A stretch of 17,692 nucleotides of DNA from Hydrogenimonas sp. (GTDB lineage Bacteria > Campylobacterota > Campylobacteria > Campylobacterales > Hydrogenimonadaceae). A program made the translations under genes and the position numbers. Each line of letters opens with the position of its first letter. The stretch's first letter is position 1. Below the pieces are notes generated by a model that made no database searches, was not told the DNA's origin, and saw only the letters and a list, made by a program, of their open reading frames with translations. The stretch covers positions 1 to 17,692 of the forward strand of contig JAKIUX010000003.1 in the NCBI GenBank assembly GCA_021647345.1, in the 5' to 3' direction. Shown one piece after another: positions 6,093 through 14,806 of the stretch.

Positions 6093-8849
6093 ATGGACTA
6101 CAAGGAGACGCTAAATCTTCCGAAAACCTCATTCCCCATGAGAGGGAATCTTCCGCAGAACGAACCGAAAAGATATAGGGAGTGGTTCGAGCGCAAAGTC
6201 TACGAGAAGATGAAAAAGAGCCGCGAGGGGAGAGAACTCTTTACGCTCCACGACGGCCCGCCATATGCTAACGGCAAGATTCACATCGGTCACGCACTCA
6301 ACAAAGTGTTGAAAGATATAATAGTCAAAGACAACTACTTTCAGGGTCGAGATGTTCGCTTTACACCGGGATGGGACTGCCACGGCCTTCCAATAGAGCA
6401 GCAGGTTGAAAAGAGAATAGGAAAAGCGAAAAAAGAGCAGCTTCCAAAGACAAAGATTCGCCAGCTCTGCAGAGAGCATGCGGCGAAGTTCGTCGAAGTG
6501 CAGAAAGAGGGTTTCAAGGCTCTTGGCGTAGTAGCTGACTGGGAAAAGCCCTATGTCACTATGGATTTTCGTTTCGAAGCAAATATCTACAGAACATTGT
6601 GCGATGTGGCGCGAAAAGGGCTATTGGTTGAAAGAAGCAAACCGGTATACTGGAGCTGGGCGGAGCGTACGGCGCTTGCTGAGGCTGAGGTGGAGTATGA
6701 AGATAAAGAGGACTACTCTATCTATGTCGCTTTCGAGCTTGGCGATAAAGCAAAGCAGAAACTTGGTCACCCCGAAGCGGCGGCTCTGGTTATCTGGACA
6801 ACTACACCCTGGACTCTGCCGGCAAACGTCGCCATAAGCCTAAATCCAGATGAAATCTACGTCTTGACGAAAGATGGCTATATTGTAGCCGAGAAGCTGT
6901 TTGACGATCTTAAAAACAGCGGTGTAGTTGAAGGGCCTATAGAGATGCGCATACCTGCCCGCGACCTGGAGGGTGAAATAGCTATAAACCCGCTAAACGG
7001 CCGTCCCTCTAAAATAGTTCTTGGCGAGCATGTTTTGATGGAAAACGGTACAGGTGCGGTACATACCGCTCCGGGCCACGGTGAAGATGACTACAGAGTC
7101 GGACTCAAATATGGGCTCGATGTGATCATGCCTGTTGACGAGGAGGGAAGGTATGATGAGACGGTTCAAAGGCTTGGGCTTTTGCCAAATGGCGAGAGTT
7201 TTGTAGGAAAGCATATCTTCGAAGCGAACGAAGAGATAGTGAAGCTTCTGGGCAAGGCGCTTTTGAAAGCTGATCGTTTTACCCACTCATATCCTCACTG
7301 CTGGAGAAGCCATACCCCTCTGATTTTCAGAGCCACCAGGCAGTGGTTCATCAGCATCGACGAGAAGCCGGAAGGTGAAAATAAGAGTCTGCGAGAGATA
7401 GCGCTTAATGAGATCAAAAAGACAAGATTCTATCCTGAGTGGGGGCGCAACCGTCTTTCATCTATGGTTGAAGGCAGACCCGACTGGTGCATAAGCCGCC
7501 AGCGTGACTGGGGAGTTCCGATAGCCTTTTTCAGAGAGAAGAAGAGCGGCAGGGTGATACTCGATGAGAAGGTGCTCAACTTCATCGCCATGATATTTGA
7601 GATGAGAGGGTGCGACGCCTGGTACGATATGAGTATAGAGGAGCTTCTATACCCCGGAAGCGGCTACAATCCTAACGAGCTTGAGAAGGTGAACGACATT
7701 CTTGATGTATGGTTTGATAGCGGCTCTACATGGAACGCGGTTTTGAAGTCGAGAAATTATGATGCGGGTAAGTTTCCGGCAGACCTGTATCTTGAAGGGA
7801 GCGACCAGCATAGAGGATGGTTTCAAAGCTCGCTTCTGCTTGGCTGTGCCGTAGAGCACAAAGCTCCCTACAAAGCTATTCTCACCCACGGCTTTACGGT
7901 CGACGAAAAGGGTGAGAAGATGAGCAAATCCAAGGGGAACGTAGTGGCGCCCGATGAGGTTGCCAAGAAGTACGGCAGCGAGATACTTCGTCTCTGGGTG
8001 GCTATGAGCGAGTACAAAAGCGATCTTAAAATTAGCGATTCCATTTTGAAGCAGGTCTCAGAAAACTACAGAAAGATAAGAAACACTTTCAGGTTTCTTC
8101 TTGCTAACGTAGAAGATCTTGAAGAGTTGGCAAAACCGCAGGATATGGGAGAGCTGGATAGGTGGATAGTGGCTAAAGCCGCCGAAGTTTTCGCCTCTAT
8201 CAGAGCGTCTTTCGACGAGTATGATTTCTCCAAAGGTTTTCATACTCTAAACAACTTTCTTACGAATGAGCTAAGCGGTATATATCTTGATATAACAAAA
8301 GATAGGCTCTATTGTGATGAAAAAGATAGTTTAACGAGAAGATCTTCTCAGAGTGCTATGGCGATGATCGCCAAAAGCCTGATACCTCTCGTGGCTCCGG
8401 TTCTAACATATACATGCGACGAGCTTGTCGAGTACGCACCCGCTATCATAAAGGGCGGTGCGGAGGATATATTTGATCTTGAGTATGAAGCGCTGCCGCA
8501 AGTAGAGTCGCAGCTTGATGAAGAGTATATGGCGGCGGCGAGAGAGGCCTTTTTCGAGATTGTGGACCGTCTGAAGAAAGAGGGGGCCATCAAGCAGACT
8601 CTCGAACTATCTATTGTCTCAGAAAGCAAAAAGCTTTCGACTCTAAGCCGAAAAGATGCCGAAGATTGGTTTGTCGTCAGTGAGGTAACTTCCGAAGCCA
8701 AAGGGGAGGTTTTAGGAGAGTTTGAAATTCAAGGCGACACTTTTGCGATAATGAAAGCTTTGGGTTATAAGTGTCCAAGGTGCTGGCGATATGCGGCGAA
8801 AGAGGAGGGCGGTTTGTGCGACAGATGCGCGAGGGTATTGAATGTTTGA
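6093..8849 (+). CDS. ileS: Isoleucyl-tRNA synthetase
   Basis: A class I aminoacyl-tRNA synthetase, 918 residues, the normal bacterial length. It attaches isoleucine to tRNA-Ile and edits misactivated valine. The HIGH motif is at 64-67 within GKIHIGHALNK, the KMSKS motif at 609-613, and the CP1 editing insert includes WTTTPWTLPANVA and the region around GTGAVHTAPGHGEDDY. The C-terminal zinc finger is complete with Cys894, Cys897, Cys909 and Cys912. The ATG at 6093 follows CCGGAG. The 3' end overlaps by 8 nt the start of a small ORF that in turn overlaps gatA, so ileS probably heads a transcript running through metX. Confidence 0.98.
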   Translation: MDYKETLNLPKTSFPMRGNLPQNEPKRYREWFERKVYEKMKKSREGRELFTLHDGPPYANGKIHIGHALNKVLKDIIVKDNYFQGRDVRFTPGWDCHGLPIEQQVEKRIGKAKKEQLPKTKIRQLCREHAAKFVEVQKEGFKALGVVADWEKPYVTMDFRFEANIYRTLCDVARKGLLVERSKPVYWSWAERTALAEAEVEYEDKEDYSIYVAFELGDKAKQKLGHPEAAALVIWTTTPWTLPANVAISLNPDEIYVLTKDGYIVAEKLFDDLKNSGVVEGPIEMRIPARDLEGEIAINPLNGRPSKIVLGEHVLMENGTGAVHTAPGHGEDDYRVGLKYGLDVIMPVDEEGRYDETVQRLGLLPNGESFVGKHIFEANEEIVKLLGKALLKADRFTHSYPHCWRSHTPLIFRATRQWFISIDEKPEGENKSLREIALNEIKKTRFYPEWGRNRLSSMVEGRPDWCISRQRDWGVPIAFFREKKSGRVILDEKVLNFIAMIFEMRGCDAWYDMSIEELLYPGSGYNPNELEKVNDILDVWFDSGSTWNAVLKSRNYDAGKFPADLYLEGSDQHRGWFQSSLLLGCAVEHKAPYKAILTHGFTVDEKGEKMSKSKGNVVAPDEVAKKYGSEILRLWVAMSEYKSDLKISDSILKQVSENYRKIRNTFRFLLANVEDLEELAKPQDMGELDRWIVAKAAEVFASIRASFDEYDFSKGFHTLNNFLTNELSGIYLDITKDRLYCDEKDSLTRRSSQSAMAMIAKSLIPLVAPVLTYTCDELVEYAPAIIKGGAEDIFDLEYEALPQVESQLDEEYMAAAREAFFEIVDRLKKEGAIKQTLELSIVSESKKLSTLSRKDAEDWFVVSEVTSEAKGEVLGEFEIQGDTFAIMKALGYKCPRCWRYAAKEEGGLCDRCARVLNV

Positions 8850-8961
8850 TCTGGCCAAACCGGTGACATGGCCTGTGATTGTCGAGACGATAGTGCTTAT
8901 ATTTGACGCGATCGGAGTCGGCATAGCGCTGCTAAAGATGAAGAAAAGGAGAGCAGGTTGA
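8842..8961 (+). CDS. Small single-pass membrane protein (39 aa) between ileS and gatA
   Basis: An ATG at 8842 opens a 39-codon frame ending in TGA at 8959-8961. Its first 8 nt overlap the ileS end, and its stop overlaps the TTG start of gatA in TTGA, so it is locked between two genes by translational coupling. The product begins [11 protein letters not shown], continues with a hydrophobic segment of about 20 residues ([20 protein letters not shown]) that contains one Glu and one Asp, and ends in a strongly basic tail, KMKKRRAG. By the positive-inside rule the C-terminus would stay in the cytoplasm. Nearly all of its 120 nt would otherwise be an unexplained gap, although part of it only needs to carry the gatA ribosome site (AGGAGAG, 8947-8953). 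I do not recognise the family and assign no function. Confidence 0.6.
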   Translation: MFDLAKPVTWPVIVETIVLIFDAIGVGIALLKMKKRRAG

Positions 8962-10304
8962 TAACACTTAAAGAGGCTCTGAACCTGCCTGCCGAAGAGA
9001 TATCCTCTCTTCGCAACGAGCTGAAACGAGAGATAGAGAATAAAAAAGAGATCAACGCCTATGTAGCTTTAGATGAGTCCGGCGACGGCGTTCCGCTTCT
9101 TGTAAAAGATAATATTCAGGTAAAAGGGTGGAACGTAACCGCGGCTAGCAAGATTCTTCAAGGTTATGTTGCTCCATACGACGCTACCGTCATAGAGAAG
9201 ATAAAAAGTGCAGGGCTTGCGCCTTTTGGCAGAGCCAATATGGATGAATTTGCCATGGGAAGCTCTACCGAGAGCAGCTATTACGGCAAGACGCTTAACC
9301 CTCACGATCACGAAAGAGTTCCCGGCGGCTCTTCCGGTGGTTCCGCGGCCGCCGTTGCCGCAGGAGTGGCCATAGCGGCTCTTGGAAGCGATACCGGCGG
9401 TTCTATTCGTCAGCCTGCAGCTTTTTGCGGTATAGTCGGAATGAAGCCCACATATGGGAGAGTAAGCAGATGGGGGCTTGGAGCCTACAGTTCAAGTTTG
9501 GATCAGATCGGTCCGATGACCCAAAATGTGGAGGATGCCGCTATACTTTACGACATCATAAGCGGACACGACAGGCGAGACAGCACAAGTGCCGATATCA
9601 AGTATGCTCCTGTAACTCCAAATCTTGATCCGAAAAGAGAGTTGACCATAGCGGTGGTTGAAAACTATATCGAAGGGGCATCTTTGGATATTCAGAAGGG
9701 GTACGAGACCGCTATAAAAGCTCTCGAGGGCGAAGGGCATAAAATTGTCCGCAAAAAGATGATGGGCGCAAAATATGATATAGCCGCCTACTACATCATA
9801 GCGACTGCCGAAGCGAGCGCGAATCTGAGCCGCTACGACGGCATAAGGTACGGAAACCGCGCTGAAGGTGTTGAGGATCTTAAAGATCTATATCTTAAAA
9901 CTAGAAGCGAAGGGTTCGGCGAAGAGGTTAAACGAAGAATTTTGCTCGGCAGTTTCGTTCTATCTTCGGGCTACTACGACGCATACTACCTAAAAGCGCA
10001 GAGGGTAAGACACCTTATAAAAAATGAGTTTGAAGAGATATTTAAAGAGGCAGACCTTATTTTGAGCCCTGTCGCCCCTACTGTTGCTTTCAAGTTTAAA
10101 GAGATGGCCAATCCGCTTCAAATGTATCTAAGTGATGCGTATACGGTCGGTGTAAACCTTGCCGGATTGCCGGCTATATCTTTGCCTGTAATGAAAAATT
10201 CAGACGGCCTGCCCGTAGGGCTTCAGCTTATTGGCAAACATTTCGACGAACAGACGCTATTTGACGGAGCGTTGAGTCTTGAAAATGCGGTCGCATACGA
10301 ATAA
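8958..10304 (+). CDS. gatA: Glutamyl-tRNA(Gln)/aspartyl-tRNA(Asn) amidotransferase subunit A
   Basis: GatA is the glutaminase subunit of GatCAB, which converts Glu-tRNA(Gln) and Asp-tRNA(Asn) to their amide forms. It releases ammonia from glutamine and channels it to GatB. The 448-residue protein has the amidase signature with catalytic Lys50 (PLLVKDNI), cis-Ser125 ([11 protein letters not shown]) and nucleophile Ser149 ([13 protein letters not shown]); the 24-residue gap between the two serines matches the known enzyme. The start is TTG at 8958, inside the TTGA overlap with the small ORF, with AGGAGAG at 8947-8953. No ATG occurs earlier in frame that keeps the N-terminus sensible. gatB and gatC are not in the window. 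guaB begins 18 nt downstream, consistent with an operon. Confidence 0.97.
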   Translation: MITLKEALNLPAEEISSLRNELKREIENKKEINAYVALDESGDGVPLLVKDNIQVKGWNVTAASKILQGYVAPYDATVIEKIKSAGLAPFGRANMDEFAMGSSTESSYYGKTLNPHDHERVPGGSSGGSAAAVAAGVAIAALGSDTGGSIRQPAAFCGIVGMKPTYGRVSRWGLGAYSSSLDQIGPMTQNVEDAAILYDIISGHDRRDSTSADIKYAPVTPNLDPKRELTIAVVENYIEGASLDIQKGYETAIKALEGEGHKIVRKKMMGAKYDIAAYYIIATAEASANLSRYDGIRYGNRAEGVEDLKDLYLKTRSEGFGEEVKRRILLGSFVLSSGYYDAYYLKAQRVRHLIKNEFEEIFKEADLILSPVAPTVAFKFKEMANPLQMYLSDAYTVGVNLAGLPAISLPVMKNSDGLPVGLQLIGKHFDEQTLFDGALSLENAVAYE

Positions 10305-10319
10305 AAAGCAAGGAGATAG

Positions 10320-11768
<1,449 letters not shown>

Positions 11769-11802
11769 AGATCTACGATCGCAAAAGAGAGGGCCAAGCC
11801 GT

Positions 11803-12903
11803 TTGGAGATAAAAACTGAAAAAGAGCTCTTTACAAACGCTCTCTACCTTGAGAGCGGCAGGATTCTCGAACCGTACGAACTGGTTTACGAGACCTATGG
11901 TGAGCTTAACGAAGATAGAAGCAACGCCATACTTATAACCCATGCACTCAGCGGCAGCCACCATGCGGCCGGTCTATACGAAGGCGATAGAAAACCGGGT
12001 TGGTGGGATGCTCTCATTGGAGACGGCAAAGCGATAGATACTACAAAGTATTTTGTTATATGTATAAATGTCATAGGAAGCTGCTACGGCTCTACGGGGC
12101 CGATGTCAAAGATTTACCCCTCTGAAGAGCGTTATAGGCTCAAGTTTCCCGTTGTTACCGTAAAAGATATGGTTAAAGCCCAAAGGATACTTCTAAGCAG
12201 GCTGGGTATCGACCGTCTGCACGCGATTATAGGCGGCTCTATGGGGGGTATGCAAGCCTTGAGGTTTGCTGTCGAGTTTCCAGGCTTCGCAAAACATACG
12301 ATAGCGATGGCGGCGACACACGCTACACGACCATGGGCGATAGCCTTCAACAAGGTTGTCCAAGAGGCTATTATAAAAGATCCGAAGTTTAAAAACGGAA
12401 ACTATGAACCGGAAGATTTTGCCGAAGAGGGCTTTACCGGTCTTGCAGTCGGCAGAATGGCGGGGCATATCAGCTACCTAAGCCCGGAATCGATGGATAG
12501 AAAGTTTGGCAGAAGCTATGTTGAAACGGACGGACTCTTCGAGCTTTTCGGAAAGTTTCAGGTAGAGAGGTATCTAGAGTATAACGGATACGGCTTTAGC
12601 AAATGGTTTGATCCGCTAAGCTACCTATATATAACGAAGGCGATCAATATTTTCGATATATCGAGAGGTTACGACAGTCTTAACGAAGCTCTAGGGCGTA
12701 TTAAGAGCGACTTGCATCTAATTTCCTTCAAAAGAGATCTTCTTTTTATGCCTGAAGAGATGAGAGAGATAAAGATAGTGATGGAGGCCCAGGGGCAGGG
12801 AGGGCTTGTCAGCTACTACGAAGTCGACAGTGACTACGGACACGACGCCTTTTTGGTAGAGATAGATAAATTTTCTGACTATGTTGCGAATGTGCTTAGA
12901 TGA
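11803..12903 (+). CDS. metX: Homoserine O-acetyltransferase
   Basis: An alpha/beta-hydrolase-fold acyltransferase that activates homoserine for methionine synthesis. The 366-residue product shows ITHALSGSHHAAG and the nucleophile elbow GGSMGGMQA with Ser146. Asp312 (FKRDLLF) and His347 (YGHDAF) complete a plausible Ser-Asp-His triad. The start is TTG at 11803, with GAGAGGG at 11787-11793 nine nt upstream and the family's usual short N-terminus. Sequence alone does not always separate acetyl from succinyl specificity in MetX-like enzymes, so acetyl-CoA is the default. The stop is followed within 5 nt by a structured repeat, which may end or attenuate the transcript before xseB. Confidence 0.93.
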   Translation: MEIKTEKELFTNALYLESGRILEPYELVYETYGELNEDRSNAILITHALSGSHHAAGLYEGDRKPGWWDALIGDGKAIDTTKYFVICINVIGSCYGSTGPMSKIYPSEERYRLKFPVVTVKDMVKAQRILLSRLGIDRLHAIIGGSMGGMQALRFAVEFPGFAKHTIAMAATHATRPWAIAFNKVVQEAIIKDPKFKNGNYEPEDFAEEGFTGLAVGRMAGHISYLSPESMDRKFGRSYVETDGLFELFGKFQVERYLEYNGYGFSKWFDPLSYLYITKAINIFDISRGYDSLNEALGRIKSDLHLISFKRDLLFMPEEMREIKIVMEAQGQGGLVSYYEVDSDYGHDAFLVEIDKFSDYVANVLR

Positions 12904-12908
12904 TACTC

Positions 12909-13034
12909 AATTGTATGCTCTGAAAAAACTCTTCTGCCAAAACGGCTTTGCTGCGGTATCTTGAAATTTCAATGGGATTTCGACCGTTACGCTCAGATGT
13001 TGCTTGCAAGAAGAGTTTTTTAGAGGGTTTAATT
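12909..13034 (+). repeat. MITE-like structured repeat, copy 2 (complete)
   Basis: The element starts 5 nt after the metX stop. A perfect 13-bp inverted repeat (12923-12935 with 13009-13021) extends imperfectly outwards through CTCTG/AGAG to AATT at both ends, about 26 nt per arm. The arms begin with A6 and end with T6 around the core. The core 12950-12993 holds an 8-bp hairpin with loop AAT (12963-12970 with 12974-12981) and an outer helix (12953-12957 with 12983-12987). Copy 1 at 1-92 differs at several stem positions, always with pairing kept. No frame codes for a protein. The T-run after a stem could also act as a terminator for metX. I see no attC-type GTTRRRY core. Confidence 0.8.
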
Positions 13035-13063
13035 CATTAGTTTTTAGTTTTTAAGGAGGCGCT

Positions 13064-13282
13064 ATGGCTGCAAAAGAGAGAGATTTTGAGGGAAAGATCG
13101 AGGCGGCGAAAAAGATTATGGAGAGGCTTATGGACCCGGATATTCCTCTTCAAGAGAGTGTAAAGCTCTACAAAGAGGGGATGGAGCTTCTCAAAGAGGC
13201 GGGAAAGATTCTCGAAGAGGCGAAGCTGGAGGTAGAGACGATAGAGAAAGGGGAGATTGATAGCGAAGAGGTACCGGTATGA
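13064..13282 (+). CDS. xseB: Exodeoxyribonuclease VII small subunit
   Basis: XseB is the short helical subunit that binds XseA to form exonuclease VII, which degrades single-stranded DNA. The 72-residue product is charged and helical throughout, with the family pattern FEGKIEAAKKIMERL, LQESVKLYKEGMELLK and a second helix ILEEAKLEVETIE. The ATG at 13064 follows a strong AAGGAGG at 13053-13059. Its stop overlaps the start of the nitrilase-like gene in ATGA, so the two are translationally coupled. xseA is not in the window. The repeat just upstream separates it from metX. Confidence 0.9.
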   Translation: MAAKERDFEGKIEAAKKIMERLMDPDIPLQESVKLYKEGMELLKEAGKILEEAKLEVETIEKGEIDSEEVPV

Positions 13283-14076
13283 ATATAGCCGCTCTACAGA
13301 TGCCGACGCAGGGAATGAGCCCGAATGCACTCGATCACTACTTCATGACGGCGAAAAAAAGGGATACAAAACTAATACTTTTGGGCGAGTATGTTCTAAA
13401 TCACTTTTTCAAAGAGCTCGAAAAGATGCCTGCCAATATGATCAAAGAGCAGAGTGAGCACCATTTGGCCATGGTGAAAGAGCTCAGTTTGAAGTATGAG
13501 ATGGTTGTAGTGGCTCCGCTTGTTCAGGTAAAGGGAGGCAGATGTTACAAAAGTATAGTGAAAGTCTCTCCTAAAAGTAGTCACACATACTACCAGCAGA
13601 TATTGATGGGTTACGGTCACTGGGATGAAGCCGGCTTTTTTGCTAACGAATGCGCTCCTTTGAAAGATCCACTTATATTTACTCTGGAGGGTTTGCGTTT
13701 TGCGGTGATTGGCGGATACGAGCTTCACTTCAACCACTTCTTCGATCGGCTAAACTCAAGAAATGTAGATATACTTCTGCTCCCTACCGCGGCTACGTTC
13801 GACTCCCACAACAGGTGGAGGGAGATACTCAAAAGCCGAGCCTTTTTGCACAACATTTATATACTTCGCGCAAATCGTGTCGGCGAATATCTGCAAAAGA
13901 GTCTGAAGTGGAAATTTTACGGAGACTCCATGCTTGTCGACCCTTTCGGCGAAGTTCAAAGCGTTTTGGAAGATAGAGAATCTCTCATGGTGGTGGAGGT
14001 TAAGAAGAGTGTAGTCAGAGAGGCTAAGAGAGTTTGGGCTTTCGAAAAGAGTTTGAAAAAGTGCGTAAAATCATAG
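13279..14076 (+). CDS. Nitrilase-superfamily (carbon-nitrogen hydrolase fold) protein, catalytic Lys and Cys apparently missing
   Basis: A 265-residue protein with the layout of the nitrilase superfamily: start MNIAALQMP, the Glu strand LILLGEYV with Glu37, a Lys region and the nucleophile-elbow region. Active members use a Glu-Lys-Cys triad to cleave amide or nitrile bonds. Here the segment matching the Tyr-Arg-Lys-x-His motif reads YYQQILMG with Gln107 at the Lys position, and the segment matching Ile-Cys-Tyr-Glu reads VIGGYELHF with Gly146 at the Cys position. The codon there is GGA and the preceding one GGC. The protein therefore looks like a non-hydrolytic member, perhaps a binding or scaffold protein. 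It is coupled to xseB by ATGA. I recall a nitrilase-like gene beside a moeB-like gene in Helicobacter pylori too, so the pairing may be old. Confidence 0.8.
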   Translation: MNIAALQMPTQGMSPNALDHYFMTAKKRDTKLILLGEYVLNHFFKELEKMPANMIKEQSEHHLAMVKELSLKYEMVVVAPLVQVKGGRCYKSIVKVSPKSSHTYYQQILMGYGHWDEAGFFANECAPLKDPLIFTLEGLRFAVIGGYELHFNHFFDRLNSRNVDILLLPTAATFDSHNRWREILKSRAFLHNIYILRANRVGEYLQKSLKWKFYGDSMLVDPFGEVQSVLEDRESLMVVEVKKSVVREAKRVWAFEKSLKKCVKS

Positions 14077-14100
14077 TCAAGTAAACCACTAAAGATTATA

Positions 14101-14109
14101 TGGTATAAT
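14101..14109 (+). promoter_or_regulatory. Extended -10 promoter of the ThiF-like gene
   Basis: TGGTATAAT is a full consensus -10 with TGn extension. Transcription would start near 14116. That makes the ATG at 14120 nearly leaderless and leaves the ATG at 14132 with a GGAG site 6 nt upstream, which helps decide the start. No clear -35 is seen. Confidence 0.65.
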
Positions 14110-14131
14110 GGGTTAAAAAATGGAGTCGACA

Positions 14132-14806
14132 ATGCAGGAGTATTTTCACTATTTCAATAGGCAGGTGATGCTTTGGGGTGAGCAGAAACAAGCAGAGCTT
14201 CAAAAGCGGAAAATAGCTATTATAGGTTCAGGCGGGCTTGGAAGCTCCCTGGCCATCTCTTTAGGCTCAAGCGGTATTGGGCATATCGATCTGGTAGATT
14301 TTGACGAAGTCTCCGTGCACAACATACATAGACAGATCGCCTTCAAGGTGGGAGATGAAGGGAGGTTCAAGGCGGAGGTTGCCGCAGAGCTTGTGGAGAG
14401 TCGATGCCCATATGTGAAAGCAACCCCTTATACAATAAAATTTGACGAGTTTGCGAAAGTTTCAAGAGAGTATGATCTTATTTTAGATGCTACTGACAAC
14501 CTTCCAAGTAGAGCACAGATAGATATCTATGCGAAGAAGATAGGAGCTCCCTGGGTATACGGTTCGGTTGAGGCATTTAACGGGCAGGTCTGCTTCATAG
14601 AAAGAAGCGGTTTTGATGCCTTTAAAATCACAGATCGCAAACCTGCAGGAATTGCCGCTCCTATTGTTATGCATATAGCCTCTTTGCAGGCAAACCTTGC
14701 CTTAAGATATCTTGTTGGAGAGAGCGTAAAAAAAGATCTTTTATACTATCTTTACTTTAATGATGAAGGAGAGCTTGTTACGCAGAAGTTTGCGATGCCA
14801 ATATAG
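14132..14806 (+). CDS. Minimal ThiF/MoeB/HesA-family adenylyltransferase
   Basis: A 224-residue E1-like protein. This family adenylates the C-terminal Gly-Gly of sulfur carrier proteins (ThiS, MoaD) or related substrates. Visible are YFNRQVMLWGE near the N-terminus, the ATP-binding GSGGLGSS (32-39), VDFDEVSVHNIHRQ, GRFKAEVAAE and DATDNLPSR. The usual two CxxC zinc pairs and the conserved catalytic Cys loop are absent. After GQVCFIERSG the chain goes straight to KPAGIAAPIVMHIASLQANLALRYL, so the domain is shortened. The ATG at 14132 is chosen over 14120 because GGAG at 14122-14125 precedes it and the promoter points there. Thiamine versus molybdopterin role cannot be told, so no symbol is given. 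The 3' end overlaps the opposing GGDEF-EAL gene by 29 nt. Confidence 0.85.
   Translation: MQEYFHYFNRQVMLWGEQKQAELQKRKIAIIGSGGLGSSLAISLGSSGIGHIDLVDFDEVSVHNIHRQIAFKVGDEGRFKAEVAAELVESRCPYVKATPYTIKFDEFAKVSREYDLILDATDNLPSRAQIDIYAKKIGAPWVYGSVEAFNGQVCFIERSGFDAFKITDRKPAGIAAPIVMHIASLQANLALRYLVGESVKKDLLYYLYFNDEGELVTQKFAMPI

Noticed and set aside
5986..6132. An N-terminal extension of cinA by 49 codons
   Set aside because: It would cross the cinA promoter and overlap the start of ileS. The ATG at 5985 has a GGGAGG site and begins at the conserved strand.
12909..13034. Integron attC site or CRISPR unit as explanation of the repeat
   Set aside because: No GTTRRRY/RYYYAAC core boxes for attC, no integron integrase nearby, and the two copies lie over 12 kb apart with no spacer array.
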